This document shows, piece by piece, positions 17,980 through 33,791 of a DNA stretch of 64,000 nucleotides. Every line of letters starts with the position of its first letter. Position 1 is the stretch's first letter. The notes under the pieces were generated by a model. The model worked only from the letters and a program-made list of their open reading frames with translations. It was not told where the DNA came from and made no database searches. Source of the DNA: an uncultured Geobacter sp. (GTDB taxonomy: Bacteria > Desulfobacterota > Desulfuromonadia > Geobacterales > Geobacteraceae); contig CAIYDQ010000323.1 of NCBI GenBank assembly GCA_903925075.1, positions 1-64,000 of the forward strand. The letters run 5' to 3'. The translations under genes were made by a program, and so were the position numbers.

Positions 17980-20029
17980 GGCACCCCCCGTTGTCTCCGT
18001 TGTTAAGCGGCAGCCTGACGGAGAACAGGGCGCCGCAGCCGGGAGGAGCGACCGGTTCCACCGTCATCAGCCCTTTGTGGTTCTGGGTCACGATCATGTA
18101 GGAGACGGAAAGCCCGAGACCGGTGCCGATCCCCGGCTCCTTGGTGGTGAAAAAGGGCTCGAACACCCGCCGCATGATCCCCGGCTCCATGCCCGGCCCG
18201 TTGTCCTCCACCTCCACCACCAGGTAACGTTCCTCGCGTCTCAGACGCAGCACGATGCGCGGCGGACGCTCAGCCGGATTGTCCCCCATGGCCTGGGCCG
18301 CGTTTTTCAAAAGGTTGAGCGCAACCTGCTCGATCTCGATCGCCACCAGCGGCACCTTGGGAAGCTCGGCGTCGTACTCCCGCACCACCTCTATGGCGCG
18401 AAAATCGTATTTCTTTTTCAGGTCGTAATCGTTGGCCGCCAACTCCAGCGACTGTTCCAAAATCTCGCTGAGCGCCGCCGGCTTCAGGGTCGATCCGGCG
18501 CTGCGGCTAAAGCGCAGGATGTTGACGATGATGCGCGAGGCGCGCGCCGAGGCCTCGCCGATGCTGGCGATGAATTCGGGGATCTGGCGGGCCTGCAGGT
18601 ACTGCTGCAACTGCTGCATGCTGAAGCCTGCGGCCAGGGCCGCCTCGCGGTTGGCGGGCAAATCCGCCGAGACCCGACGATCCACGTTCTGGGCCGCCTG
18701 GGTGATGATGCCCAGCGGGTTGTTGATCTCGTGGGCCATGCCCGCGGCCAATCCCCCAATAGACATCATCTTCTCGGTCTGCACCATCATCTCCTGGATG
18801 CGGGTGCGCTCGGTGACGTCGGAGATCTGCAAAACCGCCCCCTGCACGCAGTTGGCGATCAACGGATAGAGCATCAGATCGTAGTACTGCCGCTCCCCCC
18901 CTTTCTCCATGAGCAGCTTCTCCATGGCCGCCGGACGGCGCTTGCCGATCTCCTCTCGCATGGCCTCGATGCAGGGCGCGAACTCCGGCAGCAGCTCGCC
19001 GACCGGTCGGCCGATGGCACGGGCCTGGGCGATGCCGGTGACGACCTCGGCCCGGTGGTTCCATTGGGTGACGATCCGGTCCGGATCCAGACCCACCAGG
19101 ATCGAGGGCATGGAATCGATGATGTTGGCCAGGTAGTTCTTCAGGAAGCGGATCTCTTCCTCGGCGTGCTGTCGTTCGCCGATCTCCCCCTGCAGTCGGT
19201 CCAGGGCGACGGCCAGCTTTCGATAGGGGGCGCGGACCGAGGCGACGAAGATCCCCCGATAGATCAGGAAGAAGCCGACCACCTTGTAGAGGTGCCCGAG
19301 CATGTTGAAGGTGTCGAAGACGCTGCGATAGACGACGAAGGCCAATTCGGAGAAGATGCAGACCAGGAAGGCCGACAGGTAGTAGAGGATCAGCGGGTCG
19401 CCGGTCCTGACCAGGCGCCGCCAGTAACCGATCCAGGCCAGGGCCAAAAGCGAGACGATCAGATATTCGCTGTTTTTCTTGAAGGCGGTGAGCCCCACCC
19501 CCTCGACGAAGGCGGCGGGGAGCAGTTCGGGATAAAAGACGATGCCGATGAAAACCAGCGCCGTCGTCAACAGCGCCAGGGTCATCAGGCAGCTTTTGCA
19601 CAGCCAACGGCTCTTCGCTCCCGGCTCGATCCAGGCGCTCCCCAGGAAGCAGGCCGCGGAGAAGCAGCGGACCGCCAGCCAGAATTGGGTCGGCTTGTTG
19701 GCGTTGTTGAGGGTGACGAAGGCGGGCATGCCGGCGTAGGAGAGCGCGTGCATGAAATCCATGAGGCCGATGGCCAGGAAGGCGACGCTCAGGAACAGCG
19801 CGTGCCGGTCCCGGCTTTGGTCGAAGCTGTACCACCCGGTGCCGAAGATGGAGAGCGAGACCATGACGCTGAAGAATTCGGCGAAATTGTGGAAGACGAG
19901 AAAGGGGGCGGTGTCCAGCTTCACGTACAGCTTGAGGATCACGGTCAGCGCAAAAGGGAGCGCGCAGAGCAGGCAGACTACGGCCAGCAGTGATTTAGGC
20001 GCTCGTGGCAGGGCTAGTGATGGCGTCAC
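17972..20029 (-). CDS. Membrane histidine kinase with MASE3-like sensor and PAS
   Basis: The N-terminal 270 residues contain seven or so membrane helices with FHNFAEFFSVMVSLSIFGTG, a signature of the MASE3 membrane sensor. A PAS domain (about 295-410), an H-box MAHEINNPLGI (about 435) and an HATPase (NGPGMEPG, GTGLGLSVSYMI) follow. There is no receiver, so the partner is separate, probably the coupled REC-PAS kinase. I place the start at a GTG (20029) with GGGGG just upstream; a TTG at 20056 in the same frame would add nine residues including a lysine run. The ligand of MASE3 sensors is unknown. Confidence 0.85.
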   Translation of the reverse strand: MTPSLALPRAPKSLLAVVCLLCALPFALTVILKLYVKLDTAPFLVFHNFAEFFSVMVSLSIFGTGWYSFDQSRDRHALFLSVAFLAIGLMDFMHALSYAGMPAFVTLNNANKPTQFWLAVRCFSAACFLGSAWIEPGAKSRWLCKSCLMTLALLTTALVFIGIVFYPELLPAAFVEGVGLTAFKKNSEYLIVSLLALAWIGYWRRLVRTGDPLILYYLSAFLVCIFSELAFVVYRSVFDTFNMLGHLYKVVGFFLIYRGIFVASVRAPYRKLAVALDRLQGEIGERQHAEEEIRFLKNYLANIIDSMPSILVGLDPDRIVTQWNHRAEVVTGIAQARAIGRPVGELLPEFAPCIEAMREEIGKRRPAAMEKLLMEKGGERQYYDLMLYPLIANCVQGAVLQISDVTERTRIQEMMVQTEKMMSIGGLAAGMAHEINNPLGIITQAAQNVDRRVSADLPANREAALAAGFSMQQLQQYLQARQIPEFIASIGEASARASRIIVNILRFSRSAGSTLKPAALSEILEQSLELAANDYDLKKKYDFRAIEVVREYDAELPKVPLVAIEIEQVALNLLKNAAQAMGDNPAERPPRIVLRLRREERYLVVEVEDNGPGMEPGIMRRVFEPFFTTKEPGIGTGLGLSVSYMIVTQNHKGLMTVEPVAPPGCGALFSVRLPLNNGDNGGCHG

Positions 20030-20105
20030 GTTTCCCCCGTTTTTTTTAAGCGACAACCGCTACTGGCATACATCCATTCAAAGTAAAATGTCAATGACAA
20101 TTATC

Positions 20106-23100
20106 TCACAGTCCCTCGATCAGCTTGCGCAACAGCAACGAGGCCTGCTCCAACTCGTAACTGTCCACCAGCCGTTTGATCTCGCCCCAGGGGGCGTCGG
20201 GGAGCGCCGCCCTGAGCGCCGGGAGCGCCGTCTGCAGATAGCTCGCCGCTTCGCCGTCGCATTCCAGGGTGTAAAGCTCCAGCTGCTTCAGCATCGCTGC
20301 GACATCCCCTTCCCCCCGGGGCTCCGGGTCGCTCTCCCGATCAAGCGCCGCCAGCTCGACCAGGAAAGAGCCGGAAGCCGCCAGCAGGGCCTGCAGGCTC
20401 GGCCCCGGGTCCTGCGCGCCTCGCAGCGCCTCAGCCACCCCGCCGGCCGCCTCCCTGAGCGCGCCCGCGCCCAAGGTGCCGGCCAGGCCGCGCAGCTTGT
20501 CGGCGATCTCCAACGCGGCCTGTCGATCGCCGACGCGGATCGATTCGGAGAGCCGCGCCAGGAGCCGCTGCTGCTCCGTGCCGAAGCGGGCCGCTGTCTG
20601 CAGGTAGAGTCCCTGCTCGGCGGCGGCCCACTGCCGCGCCCAGCCGGCATCGATCCAGGAAAAGGGGGCGCGGCAGCCGGCGTCTCTCTCCGGCGCGACG
20701 CCGACCGGCTCCGCTCCCGTCGGGGGAACGGAGTCGGCGCCGTCGGCGGCCGGCAGCGGGGAGCCCGCTCCCGGGGCGCTCGCCAAACGGACCTGCAAGG
20801 CGAAGCAGCTCCCCTGGCCGGGGGCGCTTTGCACCGTGAGCTCTCCGTCCATCAAGGCCGCCAAGCGTCGGCAGATGGTAAGCCCCACCCCGATGCCGCC
20901 GAATTTCCGGGTCGAGGAACCGTCCCCCTGGCTGAAGGACTGGAAGAGGGCCGGCAACTCCCCGGCTTCGATGCCGATGCCGCTGTCGCGCACCGTGAAC
21001 CGCAAAAGCACGGCGTCCGTCCCCTGTCGCTCCCAATCAAGGCCAAGCTCCACCGTTCCCCGCTCGGTGAACTTCACCGCGTTGTCCAGCAGGTTGCGCA
21101 GCAGCTGCCCAAGACGCGCGGGGTCGCCCAACAGTTGCCGCGGCAGCTCTCCGGGAAGCGACGCCAACAGATCGAGCCCCTTTTCCTGCGCCTGCCGCTG
21201 GGCGTTCGCTATCTCCCGGGCCAGCACCTGGTCAAGCCCGAAAGGGGTGCGCTCCAGTTCCAGCATCCCCTCCTCGCTGCCGGCGAAATCCAGCAGGTCG
21301 TTGATCATGGCCAAGAGCGATTTGCCGGCACAGTTGATCTTGGAGAGGTGATCGTGCGTTCCCGCGCCCGGCCCGCTTTGCAGGGTCAGCTCGGAAAAGC
21401 CGATGATGGCGTTCAGCGGGGTGCGCAATTCGTGGCTCAGGTTGGCCAACAACTGGCTCTTGGCGCGGTTGGCGGTCTCCGCCGCCTCCTTGGCCGCCAA
21501 CAGTTCCCGGGTGCGCTGCGCCACCACCTCTTCCAGATGGTCGCGGTACTCGATGATGGTGGCCTCGGCCTCCTTGTGCGCCGTGATGTCGCGGATGGCC
21601 TCGATCGCCCCGGTGCGCTCCCCCTGGCAGTTGAACAGCGGCGCCGCCGTCGCCCAGACGTACGCCCCCTTGCCGCCGTGCAGGAGCGGGGTGAAGGCCT
21701 CGGCGTTGAGCGTCTTGCCCTTTCTCTGCACGTGCCGATATTTCTCTTCCAGCTCGCGGTCGTCCAGGTCCAGCAGGTCGATCAGGTGCGCCCTGCGCTC
21801 GCCGTAGAAGGGGACGGTGCAGGCGCGCTCCCCCTGGCCGAGCATCCGGGCCTTGCCGACTCCGGTCATCTCCTCGATGGCGCGGTTCCAGGCCATCACC
21901 CGCCCCTGCCTGTCGGTGACGAAGGTGGCGTCGGGGAGGAAATCGATGATGTCCAAAAGCTGCTGCCGGGACTGCTCCAGGGCCGCCTGCGCCTGGCGGC
22001 GCTCGGTGATGTCCCGCCAGACCGTGTAGATCAGCCCGTTGCCGGGCAAAAGGGTGAGCGAGACCTCCACCGGGAACGGGCTGCCGTCCTTTCGGCAATG
22101 CAGCCAATCGAAGCGCAGCATCCCCTCGCGCTTGGCCAGGGCGATCAGCTCCCGCGCCGTCTCCGGCGAGGGGCGCCCGTCAGGCTGCGACGGCGGCGAA
22201 ATCTCCCAGGGGCGCAAGCTCAGCACCTCCGCCTTGTCGCGGGCCTGCAGCAGATCGACCGCCGCCTGGTTGCAGTCCACGAAGGCGTCGCCGTCGATCA
22301 GCAGGCAGGGGTCGGCGCACGACTCGAACAGCATGCGGAACTTCGCTTCGTTGGCGCGCAACGCCTCCTCGGCGTGCTTTCTTTGGGTGATGTCCAGAAA
22401 GGTCACCACCGCCCCGACCACCTCGCCGTTTTTCAGCTGCGGGTAGGACCAGCATTCCACCGGGAAATGCACGCCGTCGCGACGCCAGAAGACGGCGTCC
22501 TCCAGGTGCACGCCGGTGCCGTCCTTGAAGGAGTTGGAGATCTTGCACTCGGAAACATGGAAGGGGCTGCCGTCGGCGTGGGAATGGTGGCAAAGCTCGT
22601 GCATCTGCCGCCCCAGCAGTTCCTCGGCCCGGTCGTAGCCCAAAAGCCGGACGCAGGAGGGGTTGGCGAAGGTGCAGCACCCTTCGAGATCGAGGCCGTA
22701 GATCGCCTCGGCGGTGGACGCCAACAGGATGCGGATCTGATCCTGGCTGGCGATCAGTTCCTCGACGGCGAGCGCCCCGCGCCTCCAGTTGCGGTGGATC
22801 AGCCAGGCGGAGAGCAGCGTGGCGAAAAGAAACAGCGCCGCCAGGCCGGCCGCGTAGCCGGCGAGGCTGCGCCACTGGGCGAGATAGTCGCTGGAGGCGA
22901 AGCCGACGTTGACGTACAGCGGATAGCCGGAGAGTTTGCGGTAGGAGAAGGTGCGCTCGATGCCGTCGTGAGGGGTGCCGCGGTAGCTGCCGGCCGCAGG
23001 GGCGAGGGCGACCGTGCGGCGCATGGCGGCCGAGACCGGCGTCTCGCCCGGCCGCTCGCCAGTCCCCTGCCGGTCCGGGTAGCGCACGATCAGTCCCAGC

Positions 23101-23759
23101 CGGTCGTCGCGCAGCGACACCGAGCCGTGGCGGCCGATGTCGAGCCGGGACATGGTGGTGCTGATCTGTTCCAGCGAGATCACGGCGTAGACGATGCCGG
23201 CGAAGGCGCCGTCCGGCCGGTTGACGCGCCGGGCGAAGGCGATGGTCCATTTGCCGCTGATGCGCCCCAGCACCGGCTTGGAGATCACCAGCCCGGCGGC
23301 CGGCCGGTCCCGCGAGATGCGGAAAAAGTCGCGGTCCGAGGCGTTCACCGTCCTGCCGGAGACCACCCCCCGGCCGTAAAGGACGTCGCCGCGCGCGTCT
23401 GCCAGCCGCAGGGCGTCCAGTTCGGGGAGGCGCCCCTGCACCTTGGCCAGGCAGCGGCTCAGTTCCGCGCCGTCGAACCCGCCCCGGGCCAGTTGCTCCC
23501 CGGCCTCGTCCGCCGCCGACAACAGGGCCAAGTCCACCTTCTCGATGGTGCCCAGCAACTGTTTTTCCAGCACCAGCGCCAGGTTGCGGGTGGTGATGGC
23601 GGCCCGCTCCCGGTACTGGGCCCGGCTTTGCGCCAGGGAAAAACCGAGCAGCAGCATGACCGCCAGGTTGGCCAGCGCCACGGCGGCCCAAAGCCGCCGG
23701 CGAAAGGCCGCGGGGGGGATTGTGGAGACGGCCGAGAGGCCTGCCTGCGGCGGCTTCAT
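20106..23759 (-). CDS. Membrane histidine kinase: dCache-PAS3-HisKA-HATPase-degenerate HPt
   Basis: This 1217-residue kinase has a first helix (about 24-44), a dCache-type periplasmic domain (about 45-310), a second helix (about 318-340), three PAS domains (to about 740), H-box LSHELRTPLNAI (about 785) and HATPase (RDSGIGIE, GIGVGLTICRRL). Beyond it comes a helical region aligned with HPt domains, ADKLRGLAGTLGAGAL at about 1080, where the phosphoacceptor His of the paralogous domain in the kinase ending at 24823 (AHTVKGIAGNVGAGGL) is Asp. There is no receiver in this protein. A last helical domain (about 1140-1217) also resembles the end of that paralogue. Its ATG directly follows the HD-GYP stop codon, with GGAG 6 bases upstream. 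Confidence 0.88.
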   Translation of the reverse strand: MKPPQAGLSAVSTIPPAAFRRRLWAAVALANLAVMLLLGFSLAQSRAQYRERAAITTRNLALVLEKQLLGTIEKVDLALLSAADEAGEQLARGGFDGAELSRCLAKVQGRLPELDALRLADARGDVLYGRGVVSGRTVNASDRDFFRISRDRPAAGLVISKPVLGRISGKWTIAFARRVNRPDGAFAGIVYAVISLEQISTTMSRLDIGRHGSVSLRDDRLGLIVRYPDRQGTGERPGETPVSAAMRRTVALAPAAGSYRGTPHDGIERTFSYRKLSGYPLYVNVGFASSDYLAQWRSLAGYAAGLAALFLFATLLSAWLIHRNWRRGALAVEELIASQDQIRILLASTAEAIYGLDLEGCCTFANPSCVRLLGYDRAEELLGRQMHELCHHSHADGSPFHVSECKISNSFKDGTGVHLEDAVFWRRDGVHFPVECWSYPQLKNGEVVGAVVTFLDITQRKHAEEALRANEAKFRMLFESCADPCLLIDGDAFVDCNQAAVDLLQARDKAEVLSLRPWEISPPSQPDGRPSPETARELIALAKREGMLRFDWLHCRKDGSPFPVEVSLTLLPGNGLIYTVWRDITERRQAQAALEQSRQQLLDIIDFLPDATFVTDRQGRVMAWNRAIEEMTGVGKARMLGQGERACTVPFYGERRAHLIDLLDLDDRELEEKYRHVQRKGKTLNAEAFTPLLHGGKGAYVWATAAPLFNCQGERTGAIEAIRDITAHKEAEATIIEYRDHLEEVVAQRTRELLAAKEAAETANRAKSQLLANLSHELRTPLNAIIGFSELTLQSGPGAGTHDHLSKINCAGKSLLAMINDLLDFAGSEEGMLELERTPFGLDQVLAREIANAQRQAQEKGLDLLASLPGELPRQLLGDPARLGQLLRNLLDNAVKFTERGTVELGLDWERQGTDAVLLRFTVRDSGIGIEAGELPALFQSFSQGDGSSTRKFGGIGVGLTICRRLAALMDGELTVQSAPGQGSCFALQVRLASAPGAGSPLPAADGADSVPPTGAEPVGVAPERDAGCRAPFSWIDAGWARQWAAAEQGLYLQTAARFGTEQQRLLARLSESIRVGDRQAALEIADKLRGLAGTLGAGALREAAGGVAEALRGAQDPGPSLQALLAASGSFLVELAALDRESDPEPRGEGDVAAMLKQLELYTLECDGEAASYLQTALPALRAALPDAPWGEIKRLVDSYELEQASLLLRKLIEGL

Positions 23760-24822
23760 CTACGGCTCCGCGACGATAGGGACGTCGGCGAACGGCTCCG
23801 CGACGACGGGGACGTCGGCGAATTGCCGTTTGACTTCCCTGATCTTGGGGAGGCAGCCGAGAAAGACCCCGACCAGTGCCGGGTCGAAATGGCTGCCGCT
23901 GCAGCTCTTGATCTCGGCCACCGCGTCTTCGCTGCTCCAGGCCTTCTTGTAGGGGCGCACCGAGGTCAGGGCGTCGAAGACGTCCGCTATCGCCAGGATC
24001 CTGCTGAACAGCGGGATCTCGACGCCGGAGAGCCCCTGCGGATAGCCGCTGCCGTCCCACTTCTCGTGGTGGGTATAGGCGATGGTGGCCGAGGCGTTCA
24101 ACAGATCGGAGGTGTGCGAGCCGATGATCTGGCGGCCGATCTCGCAGTGGGTCTCGATGATCCTGCGCTCCTCCGCGTCCAGCTTCCCCGGCTTCAAAAG
24201 CACCCGGTCGGGGATGCCGATCTTGCCGATATCGTGCATGGGGGCGACGTTCAGGAGCAGTTCCGCCTCCGCCGCCGACAGCCCGTATTCCAGGGCGATG
24301 ATCTTGCAGAAGCGGCTCATGCGCACCACGTGCAGCCCGGTTTCGTTGTCCCGGTACTCCGCCGCCCGCCCCAACCGGTTGAGGATCTCCAGGCGGCTTT
24401 CCTTGAGCTCCACGGTGCGCTCCTGCACCCGGTACTCCAGGGCGCGGTTCTGGTCGTAGAGGGCCAGGTGGGTCTTGACCCGGGCCCGCACGATGCAGGC
24501 GCTGATCGGCTTGGTGATGTAGTCGACGCCGCCGCAGGAAAAACCCTTGGCCTCGTCGTCGACCTCGCCGCGGGCGGTGACGAACACCACCGGGATGGAG
24601 CGGGTGGCGGCCTCCTCCTTGAGGCGACGGCAGGTCTCGAAGCCGTCCATCTCCGGCATCATCACGTCCAAAAGGATGATGTCCACCGGCATGGAGCGGG
24701 CGATTTCCAGGGCCTTAAGCCCCCGGGTCGCCACCTTGATGCTGTATTCATCCATCAGCGCCGCCTTCAAAAGGCTGATGTTGTCCGGGGTGTCGTCGAC
24801 GATCAGCACGGTGCAGCGTTTC

Positions 24823-24836
<14 letters not shown>
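23760..24836 (-). CDS. Response regulator with HD-GYP c-di-GMP phosphodiesterase output
   Basis: The 358-residue protein joins a receiver (about 8-125; LLDVMMPEMDG, YITKPIS) to an HD-GYP domain (about 145-330) with MHDIGKIGIPD, THCEIG, HHEKWDGSGYPQGL and AIADVFDALTS. HD-GYP domains hydrolyse cyclic di-GMP to GMP. The order matches RpfG-type regulators. The gene begins inside the last 14 bases of the large hybrid kinase gene and is directly followed by another kinase, so the three form a coupled operon: kinase relay, then c-di-GMP output. The C-terminus carries a tandem duplicate FADVPVVAEP/FADVPIVAEP. Confidence 0.92.
23763..23822 (-). repeat. 30-bp tandem duplication at the 3' end of the HD-GYP gene
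   Basis: Two adjacent 30-base copies (23763-23792 and 23793-23822) differ at 2 positions and encode FADVPIVAEP and FADVPVVAEP at the extreme C-terminus, outside the HD-GYP fold. It is a recent in-frame duplication with no obvious effect on catalysis. Confidence 0.9.
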
Positions 24837-30051
<5,215 letters not shown>

Positions 30052-30064
30052 CCCTCCAAATTTA

Positions 30065-30224
30065 GGGCAAAGGGCAAAGGGCAAAGGGCAAAGGGCAAAG
30101 GGCAAGGGGCAAGGGGCTAAGGGCTAAGGGCTACGACTAAAGGCTTATGCCTGTTAACCTTTAGCCTTTAGCCTTTCGCCCTTAGCCGCCTTTAGGCCTT
30201 TCGCCCTTAGCCGCCTTTAAGCCT
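30065..30224. repeat. Inverted heptanucleotide arrays (GGGCAAA... and ...TTTAGCC/TTTCGCC)
   Basis: From 30065 to 30134 ten 7-base units run in tandem: five GGGCAAA, two GGGCAAG, two GGGCTAA and one GGGCTAC. After a 25-base centre, 30160-30224 carries the opposite orientation (TTTAGCC twice, TTTCGCC, CTTAGCC, then repeats broken by GCC spacers). The halves can pair into a large hairpin. TTTCGCC is the exact complement of the GGCGAAA unit at 15764-15861. The array lies between a chemoreceptor stop codon and the start of the giant kinase. Confidence 0.9.
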
Positions 30225-32207
30225 TTACAACTTAAACCTTCCCACCATTTTCCTCAGGTCGGTGGCCAGCGAGGAGAGCTGCGAGGCCGCCGTGGCGGTC
30301 TCGTGCGCTCCCCGCGCGGTGTCGGAGACCACCTCGGTGATCTGATGGATGTTGTCGGTGATCTCGCCGGTGACCGCGGTCTGCTCCTCCGAGGTGGTGG
30401 CGATCTGGTGCACCTGCATGGTCACCTCGTTGATGGCGTCCAGTATGTTCTGCAGGGCGTCGCCGGACTTGCGCGAGCTTTCCATCCCCTTTTCGACCTC
30501 CTGCACGCCGTTCTCCATGCTGCGCACCGCGCCCGCCGTCTCCTCCTGAATGGCCTTGATCATGCCGCCGATTTCCTTGGTGGCGCGCGTGGTGCGCTCG
30601 GCCAGTGCGCGCACCTCGTCGGCGACCACGGCGAAACCACGCCCCTGTTCGCCGGCCCGCGCCGCCTCGATGGCCGCGTTCAGCGCCAGCAGGTTGGTCT
30701 GGTCGGCGATGTCCTCGATGGTGCCGACGATGGCGCCGATCTGGTCCGAGCGCGCCCCCAGGCTCTCCACGGTGCCTGCCGACTCCTGCACCCTCTGGGC
30801 GATGTTCTGCATCCCCTGGAGCGTCTGCTGGACGACCTGCGCCCCGCCCCGGGCGGTGTCGCTGGCCCGGTTGGAGCTGTCCGAGGCGAGCGTGCAGTTG
30901 TGGGAAATATCGTTGGAGGTGGCCGACATCTCCTCGCTGGCCGTGGCCACGGTCACCGACTGGCAAGCGACCTCTTCGGCGGCGGTGGCTATCTGCTCGG
31001 CGGTGCTGTGCAACTGGCTGGCCGCGGACGCCACCTGGGTGGTGTTGTCGGCCACCTGGGAGATGATGGCGTGGATGTTGTCGACGAAGCGGTTGAACCA
31101 GTGCGACAGCTCCCCCAGTTCGTCCTTGCGGTCCGCCTGCAGGCGTCGGGTCAGGTCCCCCTCCCCCTCGGCGATGTCCTTGAGCATGGCGAGCATGCCG
31201 GCCAGCGGCCGGGTGATGTTCAGCATGACGACGACGCCCAGCAACAAGGCGATGCCGCCCAGCGCCAGCGAAAGGGTGACGCTGAAAACCAGGGCGCGCT
31301 TCGCCCCGGAGGCAAGCTCCACCGCCGCCTGCTCGATGTTCTTGGCCAGCAGGTCCTCGACCTCCTTTAGCGCATCGATCTTCTCGGTTATGGTGGCGAA
31401 CCACAGCTCCGGGGCAACGCCGAAACCGCCGCTCATCCCTTTGGCCAAAGCCGCCCCCCGCAGTTCGGTCACCTTTTTGAATACCGGCCTTTGCTCCTTT
31501 TCCGCCAGCACGGCCCGGTCCGCAGCCGAGGCGTAGTCCGAAAACACGTCCAGGTAGCTGTCCTGGGCGGAGAGGATCCTGAAGGTCCTCTGGTAGGTTT
31601 CCTCGTCAAACTTGTCCGCGGCGAACACCGCATTCAGGGTGGCCCGCTCCTTGCCGGTTTCCTCCTTGGCCTCCACGAAGGCGTGGTAGGCCGTCGCCTG
31701 CCGAGTGATGGCGGCGTTGCTGCTGTTGCTGGCCACCGCGGCGACCACGTCCACATAGGTGGCGATCAGGCCGGTGTAGAAGACGAAGGAGTCCTTGCCG
31801 GGAATCTTCAGCCCGTCGACGTTGCCGCGGGTCTCCTGCAATCTGAGCCGGGTGGCGTCGGCCGAGTCCAGCGACTTTTTCACCGCGGCCAGGGCCGGGG
31901 CATTGGCGCCTTGGCACTCCTGCAGCTGCTTGACCCGGGCATCGACCAGCTCCCGCTGCCGGGCGAGCTCCCCTTTGAACTTCTCCCCCTTGCTGTTGAT
32001 GTAGCCCGAGGAGAAGCCGCGCTCCTTTTGTATTTCGTGAATAACGGCTCCGGCCCGCACGGAAAGCCCGATAAGCGTACGGGTCTGGCTGGCGTCTTCC
32101 AGCACCTGGTACTTCTCCACGATGTCCCGCGCGGAAAAAAGCAGCAACCCCAGAAGCGGAGCCAACATCATCAGCAGCAGCTTGAGACTGATCCTCATGT
32201 TCTTCAC
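30225..32207 (-). CDS. Methyl-accepting chemotaxis protein with NIT sensor domain
   Basis: The 660-residue receptor has a first membrane helix (about 8-26), a periplasmic helical domain of the nitrate/nitrite-sensing (NIT) type with its [14 protein letters not shown] start (about 56-69), a second helix (about 308-330), HAMP and a cytoplasmic signalling domain with the conserved tip [20 protein letters not shown]. It would relay ligand occupancy to CheA/CheW encoded elsewhere. NIT domains sense nitrate or nitrite in the characterised cases; that ligand is inference here. A GTG start at 32207 has AAGGGGG upstream; an ATG three codons later is an alternative. Confidence 0.9.
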   Translation of the reverse strand: MKNMRISLKLLLMMLAPLLGLLLFSARDIVEKYQVLEDASQTRTLIGLSVRAGAVIHEIQKERGFSSGYINSKGEKFKGELARQRELVDARVKQLQECQGANAPALAAVKKSLDSADATRLRLQETRGNVDGLKIPGKDSFVFYTGLIATYVDVVAAVASNSSNAAITRQATAYHAFVEAKEETGKERATLNAVFAADKFDEETYQRTFRILSAQDSYLDVFSDYASAADRAVLAEKEQRPVFKKVTELRGAALAKGMSGGFGVAPELWFATITEKIDALKEVEDLLAKNIEQAAVELASGAKRALVFSVTLSLALGGIALLLGVVVMLNITRPLAGMLAMLKDIAEGEGDLTRRLQADRKDELGELSHWFNRFVDNIHAIISQVADNTTQVASAASQLHSTAEQIATAAEEVACQSVTVATASEEMSATSNDISHNCTLASDSSNRASDTARGGAQVVQQTLQGMQNIAQRVQESAGTVESLGARSDQIGAIVGTIEDIADQTNLLALNAAIEAARAGEQGRGFAVVADEVRALAERTTRATKEIGGMIKAIQEETAGAVRSMENGVQEVEKGMESSRKSGDALQNILDAINEVTMQVHQIATTSEEQTAVTGEITDNIHQITEVVSDTARGAHETATAASQLSSLATDLRKMVGRFKL

Positions 32208-32351
32208 TCAAAACCCCCTTCTTTCACGAATGACAGAGACGCGACAGCAGATACCATTAAGATCCAAATTATCACATTAACATCAAAACAAGCCCGCCAC
32301 AAACCCTCATTCACTATTAGCAAGGAATAATGACCCTGAAAAAGGAAACCC

Positions 32352-33473
32352 TCAGCCGCCGCGGATGATTTCCTCCAGGCTCTCGGCGATGGTGGTCGAG
32401 GTGGCGGCCTGCTCCTCGGAGGCGGTGGCGATCTGGGCGATCATGTGCTCGATCTCCTCTATGGAGTGGACGATATGGGTGAGCGACTCCTCCGCCTGAT
32501 TGGAAAGCGCCTCGCTCACCTCGGCCTCGGTTTTCCCCTTCTCGATCGACTGCACCGCCAGTATCGCCTCCTGCTGGATCTCGTTCACCATCAGGCGGAT
32601 CTCCTTGGTCGAGGCGACGGTCCGGTCGGCCAAGCGGCGCACCTCGTCTGCCACCACGGCGAAGCCGCGTCCCTGCTCGCCGGCGCGCGCCGCCTCGATG
32701 GCGGCGTTGAGAGCCAAGAGGTTGGTCTGGTCGGCGATGTCGTTGATCACCCCCACGAACTCGCTGATCTTCTCCGACTTGGCGCCCAGACTGCCGACGA
32801 TGGCCGCTGAACTCCTGACGATTTCAGCCACTTTTTGCATTTCTTGCACGGCCTGGGACACCACCTTCTGTCCGTTGCGGGCATTGCCGGCAACCTGCGC
32901 GGCCGAGTCCGAGGCGTTCACGGTATTGCGCGCCACCTCGTTGACCGTCATGCTCATCTCTTCCATGGCGGTGGCGATCTGCGTCACGCGGTTTTCCAGA
33001 TACTCCTTGCGCGTGACCTGCTCGGAGCGGTGCGCGTCCAGGTCCTTTTCGGCGGTGATGTCGGACCAGCAGGCCATGAAACAGAGGACCTTGGAAGGAT
33101 CGGTGCTGTGCCAGATCGGATAGGCGGTGGTGCGCAGGGTGATGCCGCCGATGGGGATCTCGGCCTTATGGGGGAGGCTCGCTCCGGGATTGCCGAAGAT
33201 GCGCCTGATGCGCTCGGGGTCCTTGTGGAACTGGTGGATGGACTTGCCCGCCACGTTCCCCACGTCCGCGCCTCGCAGGCCGGCGTTGAGGTCCGAGCGG
33301 TGCCTGGTCATCAGGTCCTTGGCGCGGCTGTTCATGTAAAAGACCCGGTTCTCCGGCGTGGTGTCGCACAACATGACGATGTTGTCCACGTTATCGAGCA
33401 TCTGGGTCAGCTTGGCTATCTCAGCCGCTTGCTCAGCCATTTCCTGCTTATTGTTCGAACCGAAAATACCCAT
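32352..33473 (-). CDS. Soluble PAS-containing methyl-accepting chemotaxis protein
   Basis: This 373-residue receptor has no membrane segment. A PAS-like N-terminal part (about 12-145; [14 protein letters not shown], closing in [12 protein letters not shown]) is followed directly by a chemoreceptor signalling domain with tip [20 protein letters not shown] (about 240). There is no HAMP. It probably monitors a cytoplasmic redox or energy cue. I start at the ATG at 33473 preceded by GGAG; the open frame extends 76 codons further upstream with no receptor-like sequence. It sits 144 bases upstream of the NIT receptor on the same strand, and a receiver gene points the other way across 396 bases. Confidence 0.85.
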   Translation of the reverse strand: MGIFGSNNKQEMAEQAAEIAKLTQMLDNVDNIVMLCDTTPENRVFYMNSRAKDLMTRHRSDLNAGLRGADVGNVAGKSIHQFHKDPERIRRIFGNPGASLPHKAEIPIGGITLRTTAYPIWHSTDPSKVLCFMACWSDITAEKDLDAHRSEQVTRKEYLENRVTQIATAMEEMSMTVNEVARNTVNASDSAAQVAGNARNGQKVVSQAVQEMQKVAEIVRSSAAIVGSLGAKSEKISEFVGVINDIADQTNLLALNAAIEAARAGEQGRGFAVVADEVRRLADRTVASTKEIRLMVNEIQQEAILAVQSIEKGKTEAEVSEALSNQAEESLTHIVHSIEEIEHMIAQIATASEEQAATSTTIAESLEEIIRGG

Positions 33474-33791
33474 ATCTCCAAGCTCCTTGTTCCACCGGCG
33501 GCTTTGCTTGGCGCCGGTCCAGACAGTGGGAAACGTGCTCATCGAAGCGTCGCTCATCGCTAAAGGACCATTCCTTAGAAATCGACTAGCCACTCTTCGG
33601 CAGAAAGCGCCTTTGCCTTGAGCGCTAAAGCGGACCTTGCACCCCCTAAACACATTATAAATAGCCAACTTCAACGACCGGTTCGGGATCGAGCGCCCCA
33701 CTCCCCCCTCTTCCGGCCGAACCAGCTCCGGAACCGCACGGGACTTATGCAGCGAAACGCCGCGCAGGTTGCCCGACTCGCAGTGCGCGAA

